This document shows positions 50,882 to 60,599 of a DNA stretch of 64,000 nt, in pieces. The translations under genes were made by a program, and so were the position numbers. The DNA is from Epiperipatus broadwayi (Eukaryota; Onychophora; Udeonychophora; Euonychophora; Peripatidae). The notes below the pieces were generated by a model. That model worked only from the letters and a program-made list of their open reading frames with translations. It had not been told where the DNA came from and ran no database searches. The stretch covers positions 6,488,085 to 6,552,084 of the forward strand of contig JAQFVV010012396.1 in the NCBI GenBank assembly GCA_028023455.1. Reading direction: 5' to 3'. The stretch's first letter is position 1, and the number at the start of each line of letters is the position of its first letter.

Positions 50882-50972
50882 TTTCTTAGATCTAGTTATA
50901 GTAATTGAATAAACTCCAACAATTTTCACTAGTAATGAATGTGGATAACTTAAAAAATGATCAAGGTAATTC
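50882..50972 (-). CDS. PIP5KL1: PIP5KL1-like exon with the H-S-L-L-V motif
   Basis: This 91-nt exon has an acceptor (TTGTATTGCAG) before 50972 and a perfect donor GTAAGT at 50881-50876. It enters in phase 2 and leaves in phase 0. The product reads N-Y-L-D-H-F-L-S-Y-P-H-S-L-L-V-K, then I-V-G-V-Y-S-I-T-I and R-S-K-K. It aligns without gaps to the human segment around H-P-H-S-L-L-A-R-L-L-G-V-H-S-L. S-L-L-x-x-x-x-G is conserved across PIP kinases. The upstream exon should supply the first two bases of the split codon and the ATP-binding lysine. Confidence 0.9.
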
Positions 50973-51539
50973 CTGCAATACAATTATAATAAAAAGCATT
51001 AGTATTGAAAAAAATCTAACGGTAAATTTAAATATATATTCAAAAAAAAAAAACCCAGATAAGATGATAAATATTTAATAGAAGTATAACTGATTTTAGT
51101 TTTACTTATTATGTTTTAGATAGTCATTTGTTCGGACCTTACAATAAAAACTAAGTTACATTCAACTGTCTGTAAGATATTGACTTCTGATTTCTATAGC
51201 AATATTCAAGTAAAAAATATTGAGCTTTATCTATGGTAAGTTTATTAAGTTCCTATAAAAAGGTATCAATTGCCAAACTGCATAAATGACTGCAATTGAA
51301 GATTTTAACAAGAACAGTAAACAAAGCTAATTCATTGTCTCAGATTTAAACAAATTAATCAGCATGATCACATCTCTGAATCTATCTTCTAATTATTAAA
51401 AAGATAATAAAATAGACACACAAAATTATTATTCTTAAAAAATAAAATTTTTCTATTAAATTTTTCACGTATAGGTCTTCTTTGAATTTATGTAAAAAAA
51501 ATTTTTTTCTTTCTTAAAACACTATAAATACCTACGCTC

Positions 51540-51960
51540 CATTACATTTTGTTTTCATGTTCAAATTTATCTACAGCATTTTCATCCACCAAATGTTTTT
51601 CAATTTTACACTGAATTATTCTATGGCATTTTAAAATTATTTGATCTGTTGAAAAACAGTCTGTACATCCATATACAATAAAATTTTTATATAAATAAAT
51701 TCTGACAATTTCATTGTCGAATTTGAAGGTCATGATCTTGAATTATTAACATTTGGTAATCTAATTATTCTACTTGATGTATCATCATTATCCATAACAC
51801 TGGTTTTTATCTTTTGTACACAATGAGTTTCTGATATACTAATTAGATTTTCATTTTTCCAATCAGTTCTTTAGTTTTTCTTCTAACTTTACAAAGTTCA
51901 CCAATATTCCATTTAATAATAAATGGTTTTTCTAATTATTGCCAAATAAAGTAAATTTAA
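51540..51960 (-). pseudogene. RTE-like LINE endonuclease fragment
   Basis: The minus-strand stretch matches the endonuclease part of the LINE at 8930-11700. It has L-C-K-V-R-R-K-like coding near 51900 (compare L-C-E-V-R-R-K at about 11540), then degenerate sequence to D-E-N-A-V-D-K-F-E-H-E-N-K at 51590-51545 (compare D-E-S-A-V-G-K-F-D-Y-G-N-K). It is a short, dead fragment. Confidence 0.6.
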
Positions 51961-52109
51961 ATCATTATAATATTTTTGCTCAGCATTTCTTGTTGTAACA
52001 TAATTTTTCTACCGCCTTAGATTTCTTTTGCTAATAACTTGCATTTATAATTTATTATCATGATTGTTATACATTCTCTATACATTTTAATGCAACTATA
52101 ATATTTTAT

Positions 52110-52200
52110 CGGCAGTTTAGCATATTGGAAGAGTATTGGACTAAAGGGTAGCTGGTAAAGTTTTAAAAAATCAGAAATTCAGTTTAGTTATATACAATGA
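52110..52200 (+). repeat. tRNA-headed SINE fragment
   Basis: GGCAGTTTAGCATATTGGAAGAG and TATTGGACTAAAGGG resemble the D arm and anticodon arm of a tRNA. A degenerate box B follows near 52180. The cloverleaf is incomplete. Confidence 0.4.
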
Positions 52201-52672
52201 CAGTTTTTTCAACCTGCCATTTGAATGCTTGGACATCATGATACATAACAACTAACCCTATAATTATTTATTTATATAATACATTAATAATCGATATTTC
52301 CAATTATAACAAAAAAAAACTGTCAGTATATTTGTTAAGTAAATGAACATTGCACAATTGTTTATATCCAATAAAAAACAGTGTGACTAGAAATGAAATG
52401 GGAAAATCCTTCCATTTCTCTGTTATAACAAATAGTACTCCTTTTCCAAATGATTTTACTGATCTGTTACGATGTAAATAAATGACATCATATTATTAAA
52501 GTTATCAGAAAACAATCATAAGCTAAATCATTCATTACTGTCATCAGGATTTAATCAATCAACTAATTATATGTAAGTATTTACAACAATAAATTGTTTA
52601 TAAGCTTATGTTTAACTATAAAGGACTATCTTTGTTTATAACTTTTATTGACTAACATTTTTATCATATATA

Positions 52673-53423
52673 TATGATAACAGATGGCGTTCTACCAAAA
52701 ACACCGTCAAGCGTAGTTTTCTGTTTACATAAACATCAGAGCGAGTATTCACTATCTCTAACTTTAATTCCACTTTCAGATCATGATTTCAAGCTATTTG
52801 CTATCGTCAGTGAAAGACAGGAATAAGAAACTAGATCTAAACACAAACTCTGAGCATTTATGAAACAGTTTCTATTCAGCTTGCAAGCGTGAATCTCTTA
52901 GACACGTTAATGTCTTCAAACTCAGCATAGTAAGCCAGATAATTTGCTATGCTGTTATCATAAATACAAGTGTTAGAAAGTTTTTTAACTTGTGTTTTTT
53001 TGTTTTTCATAAATATACCTTTGAGGTCTTTCTTGCAATGATGTATATTGCAGAGGCTTCTACTATGTGGTGATGCTGAACTGAGATCAGACCCATGTAG
53101 CTATCTGGCTTGCTATGCTGAGTTTGAAGACATTAAAGTGTCTAAGAGATTCACGCTTGCAAACTGAATAGAAACTGTTTCATAAATGCTCAGACTTTGT
53201 GTTTAGATCTAGTTTCTTATTCCTGTCTTTCACTGATGATAACAAATAGCTTGAAATCATGATCTGAAAGTGGAATTAAAGTTAGAGATAGTGAATACTC
53301 GCTCTGACGTTTATGGAAACAGAAAACTACGCTTGACGGTGTTTTTGGTAGAACGCCATCTGTTATCATAAATACAAGTGTTAGCAAGTTTTTTAACTTG
53401 TGTTTTTTTGTTTTTCATATATA
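52673..53423. repeat. Long hairpin with 268-bp arms plus a flanking direct repeat
   Basis: Left arm 52673-52942 and right arm 53101-53368 are reverse complements with only a few mismatches. They contain AGATGGCGTTCTACC and its partner, and AAGCGTGAATCTCTTAGACA and its partner. A second feature is a direct repeat of about 60 bp beginning GTTATCATAAATACAAGTG, which lies in the loop at 52954 and immediately outside the right arm at 53362. The loop also carries GCTGAACTGAGATCAGACCC, shared with the foldback family at 40.2 kb. Confidence 0.9.
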
Positions 53424-54239
53424 TATATAAATTCTAATATTCTCATGGACAAATGATGAACTCATAGTATTATTTCTGGGAATTTCTGTGTGTAAAAATA
53501 AAATAACTAAATAGCTGATGTTTCAGTAAGTATGTATCAAAGTAAAGACTTTCACAGGTAAAAGAAATATGTATATATCACATTGTCCACTAGTAATATC
53601 AATGTTGTACTCATGCAATTATTGCACAGAAGCTGAAAATAGAATAGCGTCCAATTTAATTTTATAATTAGTGATAAATACTTGATTCAAATCTATCAGA
53701 TAAATGTTGAAAAAAACTCAACCCATTTCTTATTTGTTTCTGAATTATGTATTAGATAAAGATATTATTTCAGTAACATACCTGATAGGTTTAAAATCAA
53801 ATATTTAAAATGAATCATAAATTAAGTTGTACAATTTTATATTTTTAGAATTTCTGCAACCATTCCCAAATGATTTTTACTGCCTAGATGACAGCATGTG
53901 TGATCTAACCATAACACTGACACAATATACATACATAGAGACAAAGGTATTTTTTTCCCATTTTCTTCAATCATGAATTTCTCAGAGAATTAATACTTTT
54001 TCCTAATCATTCTTACCACTACGTTAACATTTTAAAGAATGCTATATCCACCCTGTTATTTTACCAGAGCAAACCACAGTTATTTTATACAAGCTACACA
54101 ATCAGTTTATGCAAAGATAGCAAGTATCAAAGTTATATATTGTACCAGTAAATTCCATAATGACAATTGGAAATGAATTCAGTTAACAATTAAATAATAA
54201 AAAAATAATATATTTGGCAAATTAAATTTTCATTTAGGG

Positions 54240-56503
54240 CAGGAGTAAATAAATAGAGGTCTGTGGGCCACATGTGGCCTGGTAAGAGTTTTTTGTGTCC
54301 CACCAAGACAGTCAGAAAAATCTGCCTTGAACCGAAATTTCCTTCCTGTGCACGACTGAAGATTCATCTCGTATTTTCCACTAGGAAGGCCATGTCAATA
54401 CGCATGCACAGTGTAGATATGATGTGCAGTACTTTTCCAATTGATCTGGTTGATTTCAATTTTGTCTTTGTAATAGTAAATATATAAATTTCCAACTTTA
54501 GTGAAACCATTAACCCATCAGAAAAATGTAAAATCAGTGATGAATATTGTGTGTTTAATGAAGAATGGACAAACAAATATTTCTTTGGTAATATAGGAAA
54601 TAAAGCAGTGTGTTTACTGTATCATGAAATGCTAGCCGTAGTATAATCTGAAACGACACCACGAAACAAAATATAGCAAATTTGGCTGCAAACTTTCCAA
54701 GGAAGAATGCAAAATAAAAGCTGCACAGTATGTGAAAAGGCTGAAGAAGCAACAAACATTTTTTTACAAAGCAATCAACACTTCAAAATAGCACTACAGA
54801 AGCAAGTTTCATGGTAGCCTACAACCTTGCAAAACGCAATAAGCCTTTTTTGAATGGAAAATTTATTAAGCAGTGTATGGTAGAGGGTGCAAGTGTATTG
54901 TGTCCTGATGTGAGAAGCAAATTTGAAAGCATTTCATTGTCAAAAATGACTATAGGGTAGTGCATTGACTCAATTAGTGATGAACTCACGGAACAGTTGA
55001 AGACTGCGAGCAAAGATTTTGTTTGGTTTTCTTGGCACTGGATGAGGCACAGATACTGAAGACACTGAACAATTACTCATTTTTATCCATGGAATTAATG
55101 AAAATTTCATCATCACAGAGGAATTACTTGGCCTAGAACCAATGAAATATAGAAAGCCACTGGTCAGGAATTGCTTGAGTGTGCTGTGAATTGTGTGAAG
55201 AAAAGTGGCTTGGCCTGGAACAGAATGGCAAGTATTACAACAGATGGGACCAGAGATTTCAATGGAAAAAATGTAGGTATGGTTAAGATTTTAGAAAGCA
55301 AGTTACAAGCACATAATACAGACAGTGATATCGTGTCTTTTCATTGCATTTTGCATCAGGAGAGTCTTTGTAAAGCTGCACTGGACTTAAAGCAGTGTGG
55401 TGAACCCAATCAGAGCAAGGGCACTCCACCATCAACAGTTCAAATCTTTTCTTAAGGATGAGGAGGCAGAGTATGAAGATGTAATTTATCACAACTGTGT
55501 GAGATGATTGAGCCAGGGCAAAGTGATAAAAAGAGTCTGGACATTGCAGAATGAAATCCTCTTATTTCTGGACACAAAGGATATACCTCATGATTTCATT
55601 ACAAAAATAGGACGTGAGGAATGGAAATATGAGATGATGTTTGCAGCTGATATATTTGAAAAATTGAATGAACTGAATGTGACTTTGCAGGGAAAGGGGT
55701 TGTTTGCACATAAAACGTGAAAGCATGTAAAATCATTCAAAGAAAAATTATTTGCAAGGCAAGCAGGTGAAGGCAATTTTTGTCATTTCCTTTTATTAAA
55801 AAAAACAGAAAGTACCTGAAAGTGTTTCAGCAAAGATTAGAGATCATCTGAAGAGTTTGGAGAATGAGGTCACAAGAAGATTTCAGGACTTTAAGAAAAT
55901 TGAGCCTAAATTCAATTTGCTCTCTTATCCCATCACTGCTGATATTGACACAGCACCTGAGGAACTGCAGTCAGATCACACTGTGAAAGAAATGTTTAAT
56001 GCTGTGACATTAATTGACTTTTACAAATTTTTGTCCCCTGAAAAATTTCCATGTATGAAGAAATTTGCTGGGAAAATATTCTCTATATTTGGGTCTATAT
56101 ATATTTGTGAGCAAAGTTTTAATTGCTTGAAAATCAACAAGAGTAAATATAGATGCTCTTTGGCAGACATAACTTTCAGGCTGTGATGAGAATTTCAACA
56201 AGCAATCTCACTCCTGATTTTAAAAAAATTGTAAAAAAGCGTGATAGGGTACATTTGTCTCATTAAACCGATTCTAAAATTAAATGTGCTTGCAGCTATA
56301 GATGATATGAAATTAGCACAATAAATAAATTGAATAAAACTGTCACTACTTTATTTAAATTTATTGATTTTTATGGTACAATTTATACCTTTTCTGAAAT
56401 GCAAAGTTAACTAATGAATGCAATCATTTTAAAAAGTGCGGCCCTTTGCTAATCTCCGCTTCCACAAAGTGGCCTCTGAAACCAAAACAACTGCCCATCC
56501 CTG
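54240..56503 (+). mobile_element. hAT transposon with intact 8-bp target-site duplication
   Basis: The element starts CAGGAGTAAAT at 54240 and ends CCATCCCTG at 56503. It is flanked by identical 8-bp direct repeats ATTTAGGG at 54232-54239 and 56504-56511, the hallmark of hAT insertion. At 2264 bp it is about the size of a simple autonomous hAT. The transposase inside is broken. The terminal CAGG/CCTG is conserved but the rest of the terminal repeats has decayed. Confidence 0.92.
54490..56265 (+). pseudogene. GTF2IRD2/ZBED-like hAT transposase, broken
   Basis: In order on the plus strand: a BED-finger remnant near 54580-54760 (C-V-Y-C, then L-K-R-H-H-E-T-K and L-S-K-E-E). Next is the catalytic region 55171-55400 with T-T-D-G-T, F-N-G-K-N-V-G and F-H-C-I-L-H-Q-E-S-L-C-K, matching the family's T-D-G and H-C-I-I-H-Q-E-x-L-C. 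Then 55508-55720 has L-F-L-D-T-K and F-E-K-L-N-E-L-N-V-T-L-Q-G-K-G. Last is the hAT dimerisation block at 56040-56190 (S-I-Y-I-C-E-Q-S-F). Several stops and frameshifts separate these blocks, so no functional product is expected. The lower decay compared with the other two hATs suggests a more recent insertion. Confidence 0.85.
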
Positions 56504-56511
56504 ATTTAGGG

Positions 56512-58414
56512 GAATTTAAAAACAACTAATGGATTTGCCATGTACATGATGGAGTGACTGAATACAATTTATTTTTAATTGACAAGTGGATAATAGTCAC
56601 AGACAATGATAAAATTGAATATGCATAATAACAAGTTTCCATACACATTCAATTCTATTTCCTGATCATTACTCCTCTCCATCTAATAATTTATTACATT
56701 AACAAAACAAATAATCAGCTTGGTTTGGATAAAAAATGACAAACAAAAAAATTATTAACAAAAACAATAACTTTAATCAAAGAATGATAATGATAATAAA
56801 AAAAAGTAGTTACATATTTACAATTAAAAAAATTATATGGTGATCATGTGTGAGAGGAGAAAACATCTTTGTAACTTACAATCTCTTTGAAGATATCTTT
56901 AGAAAGTTCAGTTGATTTACTTTAATGTCTTTGTGAGCTCACATGTATATTTTGTTTGTGTAAATGTGGGAACATGATCATTAATCATACATTTTTTAAT
57001 ATTTTCTGGCAATATAATATTTTAGCTTCTTTTGTTTCCTTCCAAGATAGTTTTCTTATAAGATTTTCCAGTGCAATTTTCTTCTGAGCATTTAGAATAA
57101 ATAGATGCGCAGATTAATTTACAGAAGTACATTTCCATGAGATAATCACTTTAGATAACTAGTTTTATTTTTATAGCAATTAATATCAAATATTTCTTTA
57201 GCATTCAATAATAATGAATAGATTAGCAGAATCAAAATTAATTTTTAAGGCATTTCTTTATCTACATCTCTATATTCAGCTACACTACTGGAAAGATCAG
57301 GGAAAGCCCCCTGGAGGATTTTCTACTCTATAAAATGCATGATATAACTTAAAAATCTTTACAACATTTTTGGCTTCTTTACAGTTACAGCTATGTTGAC
57401 CAAGTATGTTACAAATTCTTCCCACAGTTTCTTGAAAAGCAGAGAAGTTTTCAAAGCTTCTGTTGGTTCCCATAGCAATATTTTTATTCCCCCCCCCAGT
57501 CATTTGCAACTAGTTTCTATAGCAATGTTTATTTTATTTTAAATCATATTTTTTAAATAATAAATAATAATATCTCTTAGTTTTACACTTATTGTTACAT
57601 TTTAAAAACACATATAAAATTTATTCTATAATATGACTTGATATTTTGTTATAGATAATAATGAAAAATATTTGCATTAAAGCAATGCCTGTAAACTCAG
57701 ACATATAGGGTTACAATATATATATATACACTTAAGTTTTATCTTTAATTCACAACATCTAGGAAATTCCAAGATTTTACCATTTTTGGTTTCTAGTATT
57801 CCAAAATAGCATCAACAATATTTTTTTCAGGCAAGGTATAATATCATAATTTCAATTAACGAAAAACAAAAAAGTATCTTTGTAAGACTTTCAATTGTCT
57901 GAAAAGAATCTTGAAAAGGTTTTCAAAAAAGTATTTTCCAGGGAAGTCAATCCGAATCAAATAGGTGCCACATGTTCTTTATCAAATTTTAATTAGAAAA
58001 ATCATCTTGCCTGCTATGATTAGAAGCAGACAATAATCCTTGTGTAAAAATTTAAAAGCTGTTTGTGATGTTTTAGTATCCATTAATCTTAACAAACGAG
58101 TAAATTATCTTAAGTTAAAAATAATATATAATCCTGAATTTTTATATTTTAATTCAATTTTTTGTCAAAAATATTTTAGAAACTATCCCAATATCTTCTT
58201 TCAATGTTAATAAATTACTTTTATGAAAGACTGCTACTAATTCCCAGTCATCTCAATGCTCAGTGATTTTTCATCAACTGATTTTGACAAGAATAAAATC
58301 AATGAAAGTTTAGAACTAAATATTAATTATTTCATGGTATATATGCTTATGAAATGTCCTTCTTTCAAAAGAATGATGATCCTCATAAAGTTTTTCGTAA
58401 CCATTTCAGTACTT
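56512..58414. other. AT-rich span with no assigned gene
   Basis: No gene recognised. A 70-codon minus-strand frame at 57297-57509 and a coding-like minus stretch at about 57080-56985 (A-L-E-N-L-I-R-K-L-S-W) have no family I can name. Confidence 0.45.
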
Positions 58415-59125
58415 ATGTATAATCTGGTCAACCAAACTCACCAGTGGTTTTTTTTTAATAATACAGTTTCAGGGGCAGATATTAAACAAATTGTTAAAAA
58501 AAGGCGATCATATTTAATTTTCTAGTTTTAGTATTTTTTTTAATATTATTTTTAAAAAAGACAATTTTCTGCCAAAATTATTTATAATATTTGCACTTTA
58601 TTTCTTAATATCTTTTTGTATTAACTGAAGTTATTAATATAAAAATGGGAAAAAAAATTGTAACAAATGTAATCTGTTGAAGCAAGTTTTGACATTGCAT
58701 CACCATTGGGGGTATGTTTGCAGGTAAACTGTCATATCATGGTCATTAACACAGACTTTTTAGAAAGGCAGGATCCCATATCCTTGGAAATACTCTTCTG
58801 CATGCGGTTCTCTTTAAGGAAGATCTCAAATTTTCAGCATTTTATCAAAATGATAGTGACCAAAAGAAAGATGCTGACTGTAAACAAAATACAAAAATGA
58901 TTTGAGCATGAGACGGTTAATATAAATAAATAAAAAATTAAAACAAATCTTCTTAATAGAGTTTCTAATTGGTTTACTAATTTTTTAAACTTAATAACTA
59001 AGATTTATTTGTTAAAATAAAATTAAAAAATATATATATAAGTAAATACTTATAGGACCCCTGAAACTATGTAATTAAAAAAACAACTGCTGCAAAGCTT
59101 TGTTGACCAGATTATATACAAGTAC
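58415..59125. repeat. Short inverted repeat pair, arms about 65-80 bp
   Basis: ATAATCTGGTCAAC followed by GTTTTTTTTAATAATACAG and TTTCAGGGG (58418-58480) matches the reverse complement of 59045-59120. The 89-codon frame at 58256-58525 runs through the left arm and is not recognised. Confidence 0.6.
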
Positions 59126-59283
59126 CATAAAATTTCTTTTAATTTTCATCATATTTCATTTAATTTAAAATAGAAGAAATCCCAAAGAATTTATAGCTCA
59201 TTATGCTTAGAGAATTTGATTAACTTTTTTATTTCTGTGCAAAAATAATTTCTCAGCCAATGTTCTAAAATGATTAAAGAGAC

Positions 59284-59347
59284 TCACAAGAATAATATAT
59301 ATTTAATAAAAAATCTGAAGAAAGAGTTTTAAAAAAGTAGCCTGATT
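59284..59347 (-). CDS. Tentative PIP5KL1-like exon with an F-K-T motif
   Basis: A possible 64-nt exon with acceptor CCAATAG and codons S-G-Y-F-F-K-T-L-S-S-D-F-L-L-N. K-T would be the ATP-binding lysine motif (R-F-F-L-K-T in human PIP5KL1). The distance from K-T to N-Y-L-D-H in the next exon, and the phase, match human exactly if the donor is GTCTCT. That donor is poor; a better GTGAGT five bases earlier is out of phase. The helix after K-T is only weakly similar. Treat as a hypothesis. Confidence 0.25.
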
Positions 59348-60408
59348 CTATTGGCAAAACATAATTAAATTTTTCAACCAGACATTATAACAATTTTAGT
59401 TGCAATAAAATGTTAAAAAGATATGTATATAAATATAAATTTGATATGGTTTGGTAGCATAGAATTTTTTTTTTTATAGAATTCTTTTATTAATGAAATA
59501 TTCACATAGGAAAAGACTATATTTAGATTAGCAAACAAAAAATTAAACTGACTTATCATTAGTATCAATTTAATAATTATGGCCAATCCTTCAAATAAAA
59601 AAGCCATAGGATAGCTTACTTTGATTAATTAATTTAAATAAAATATCTTTTCAAAAGATAAAAAAATCATAACAAAATATCTCTGACCAGTCTTCTTTAT
59701 AGATTCTCATTAATTTATATTGGCTATATCAACCTATCTATCATTCTGCAAGATTTTATTAAAATTTCTATAGAATTTGAAATACTAACTTTGATTACAA
59801 TTATTTAGATAATATAATTTATTTTTAAGAATATTACTCCACCCTTCTCAGTAATAAAGTACCAATGTTTCCAAAAATGCTAATTCTAGAATAAAAATTA
59901 AAAAAAAATTGTTTACTAAAGAAGATAAACATATGCAATATATGAATAATATATAATGTTATATGCAATATATAAATGATATATATATATTGTTAAATAT
60001 GATAATCTTCTAATGTTTCATTTATAACACTTACATACTAAATATTACTTGCTTCTTTAAAATGCAGATTTCTATCTACAAATGTATGGGAAAGAGTACC
60101 AACTAAAATTTATCTCATAATTTAACTCACCTACCTTTCCATTTTAAAATGCAATTTTTTAATTTCTGGATCTTTTAGCAAGTAACTCTTATATATTATA
60201 GACTTTCTCAAGCTTTCAGTTTGATGTGAAAAGGATGTTAATATTTTCAAAAGGTTTGAGAATTTAGAATTACAAACAATAATAACTTAAAAGATATCAT
60301 CTTAAATCTATTATTCATTGTAATACTAAAACATAAATTGTTATATTTGTAATAATTAAAAAACACCATCAATAACTACATTCTGCAAAATTTACATTAA
60401 AATGTATA

Positions 60409-60596
60409 TTAGATCGGAAGTTGAATTCCAATAAGGCGCTATTACTTTTAAATATTATAAATCTCCGTGCACTCACAGTCAGTAAGAGTTTAAAAAACTT
60501 AAGTGAATCACTTAACTCTTACTAATGTGTGAGTGTGCGGAGATTTATAATATTTAAAAGTAATAGCGCATTATCGAACTTCGACTTCCGATCTAA
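60409..60596. mobile_element. Palindromic MITE with TA duplication (Tc1/mariner-like)
   Basis: The 188-bp segment is an almost complete palindrome, starting TTAGATCGGAAGT and ending with its complement, with arms of about 85 bp. TA dinucleotides flank it at 60407-60408 and 60597-60598, as expected for Tc1/mariner-type insertion. No coding capacity. Confidence 0.85.
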
Positions 60597-60599
60597 TAA

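Noticed and set aside
60411-60420. AGATCGGAAG at the left end of the palindrome as adapter contamination
   Set aside because: The match stops after ten bases, the same bases end the other arm, and TA duplications flank the element, so it is a terminal inverted repeat.
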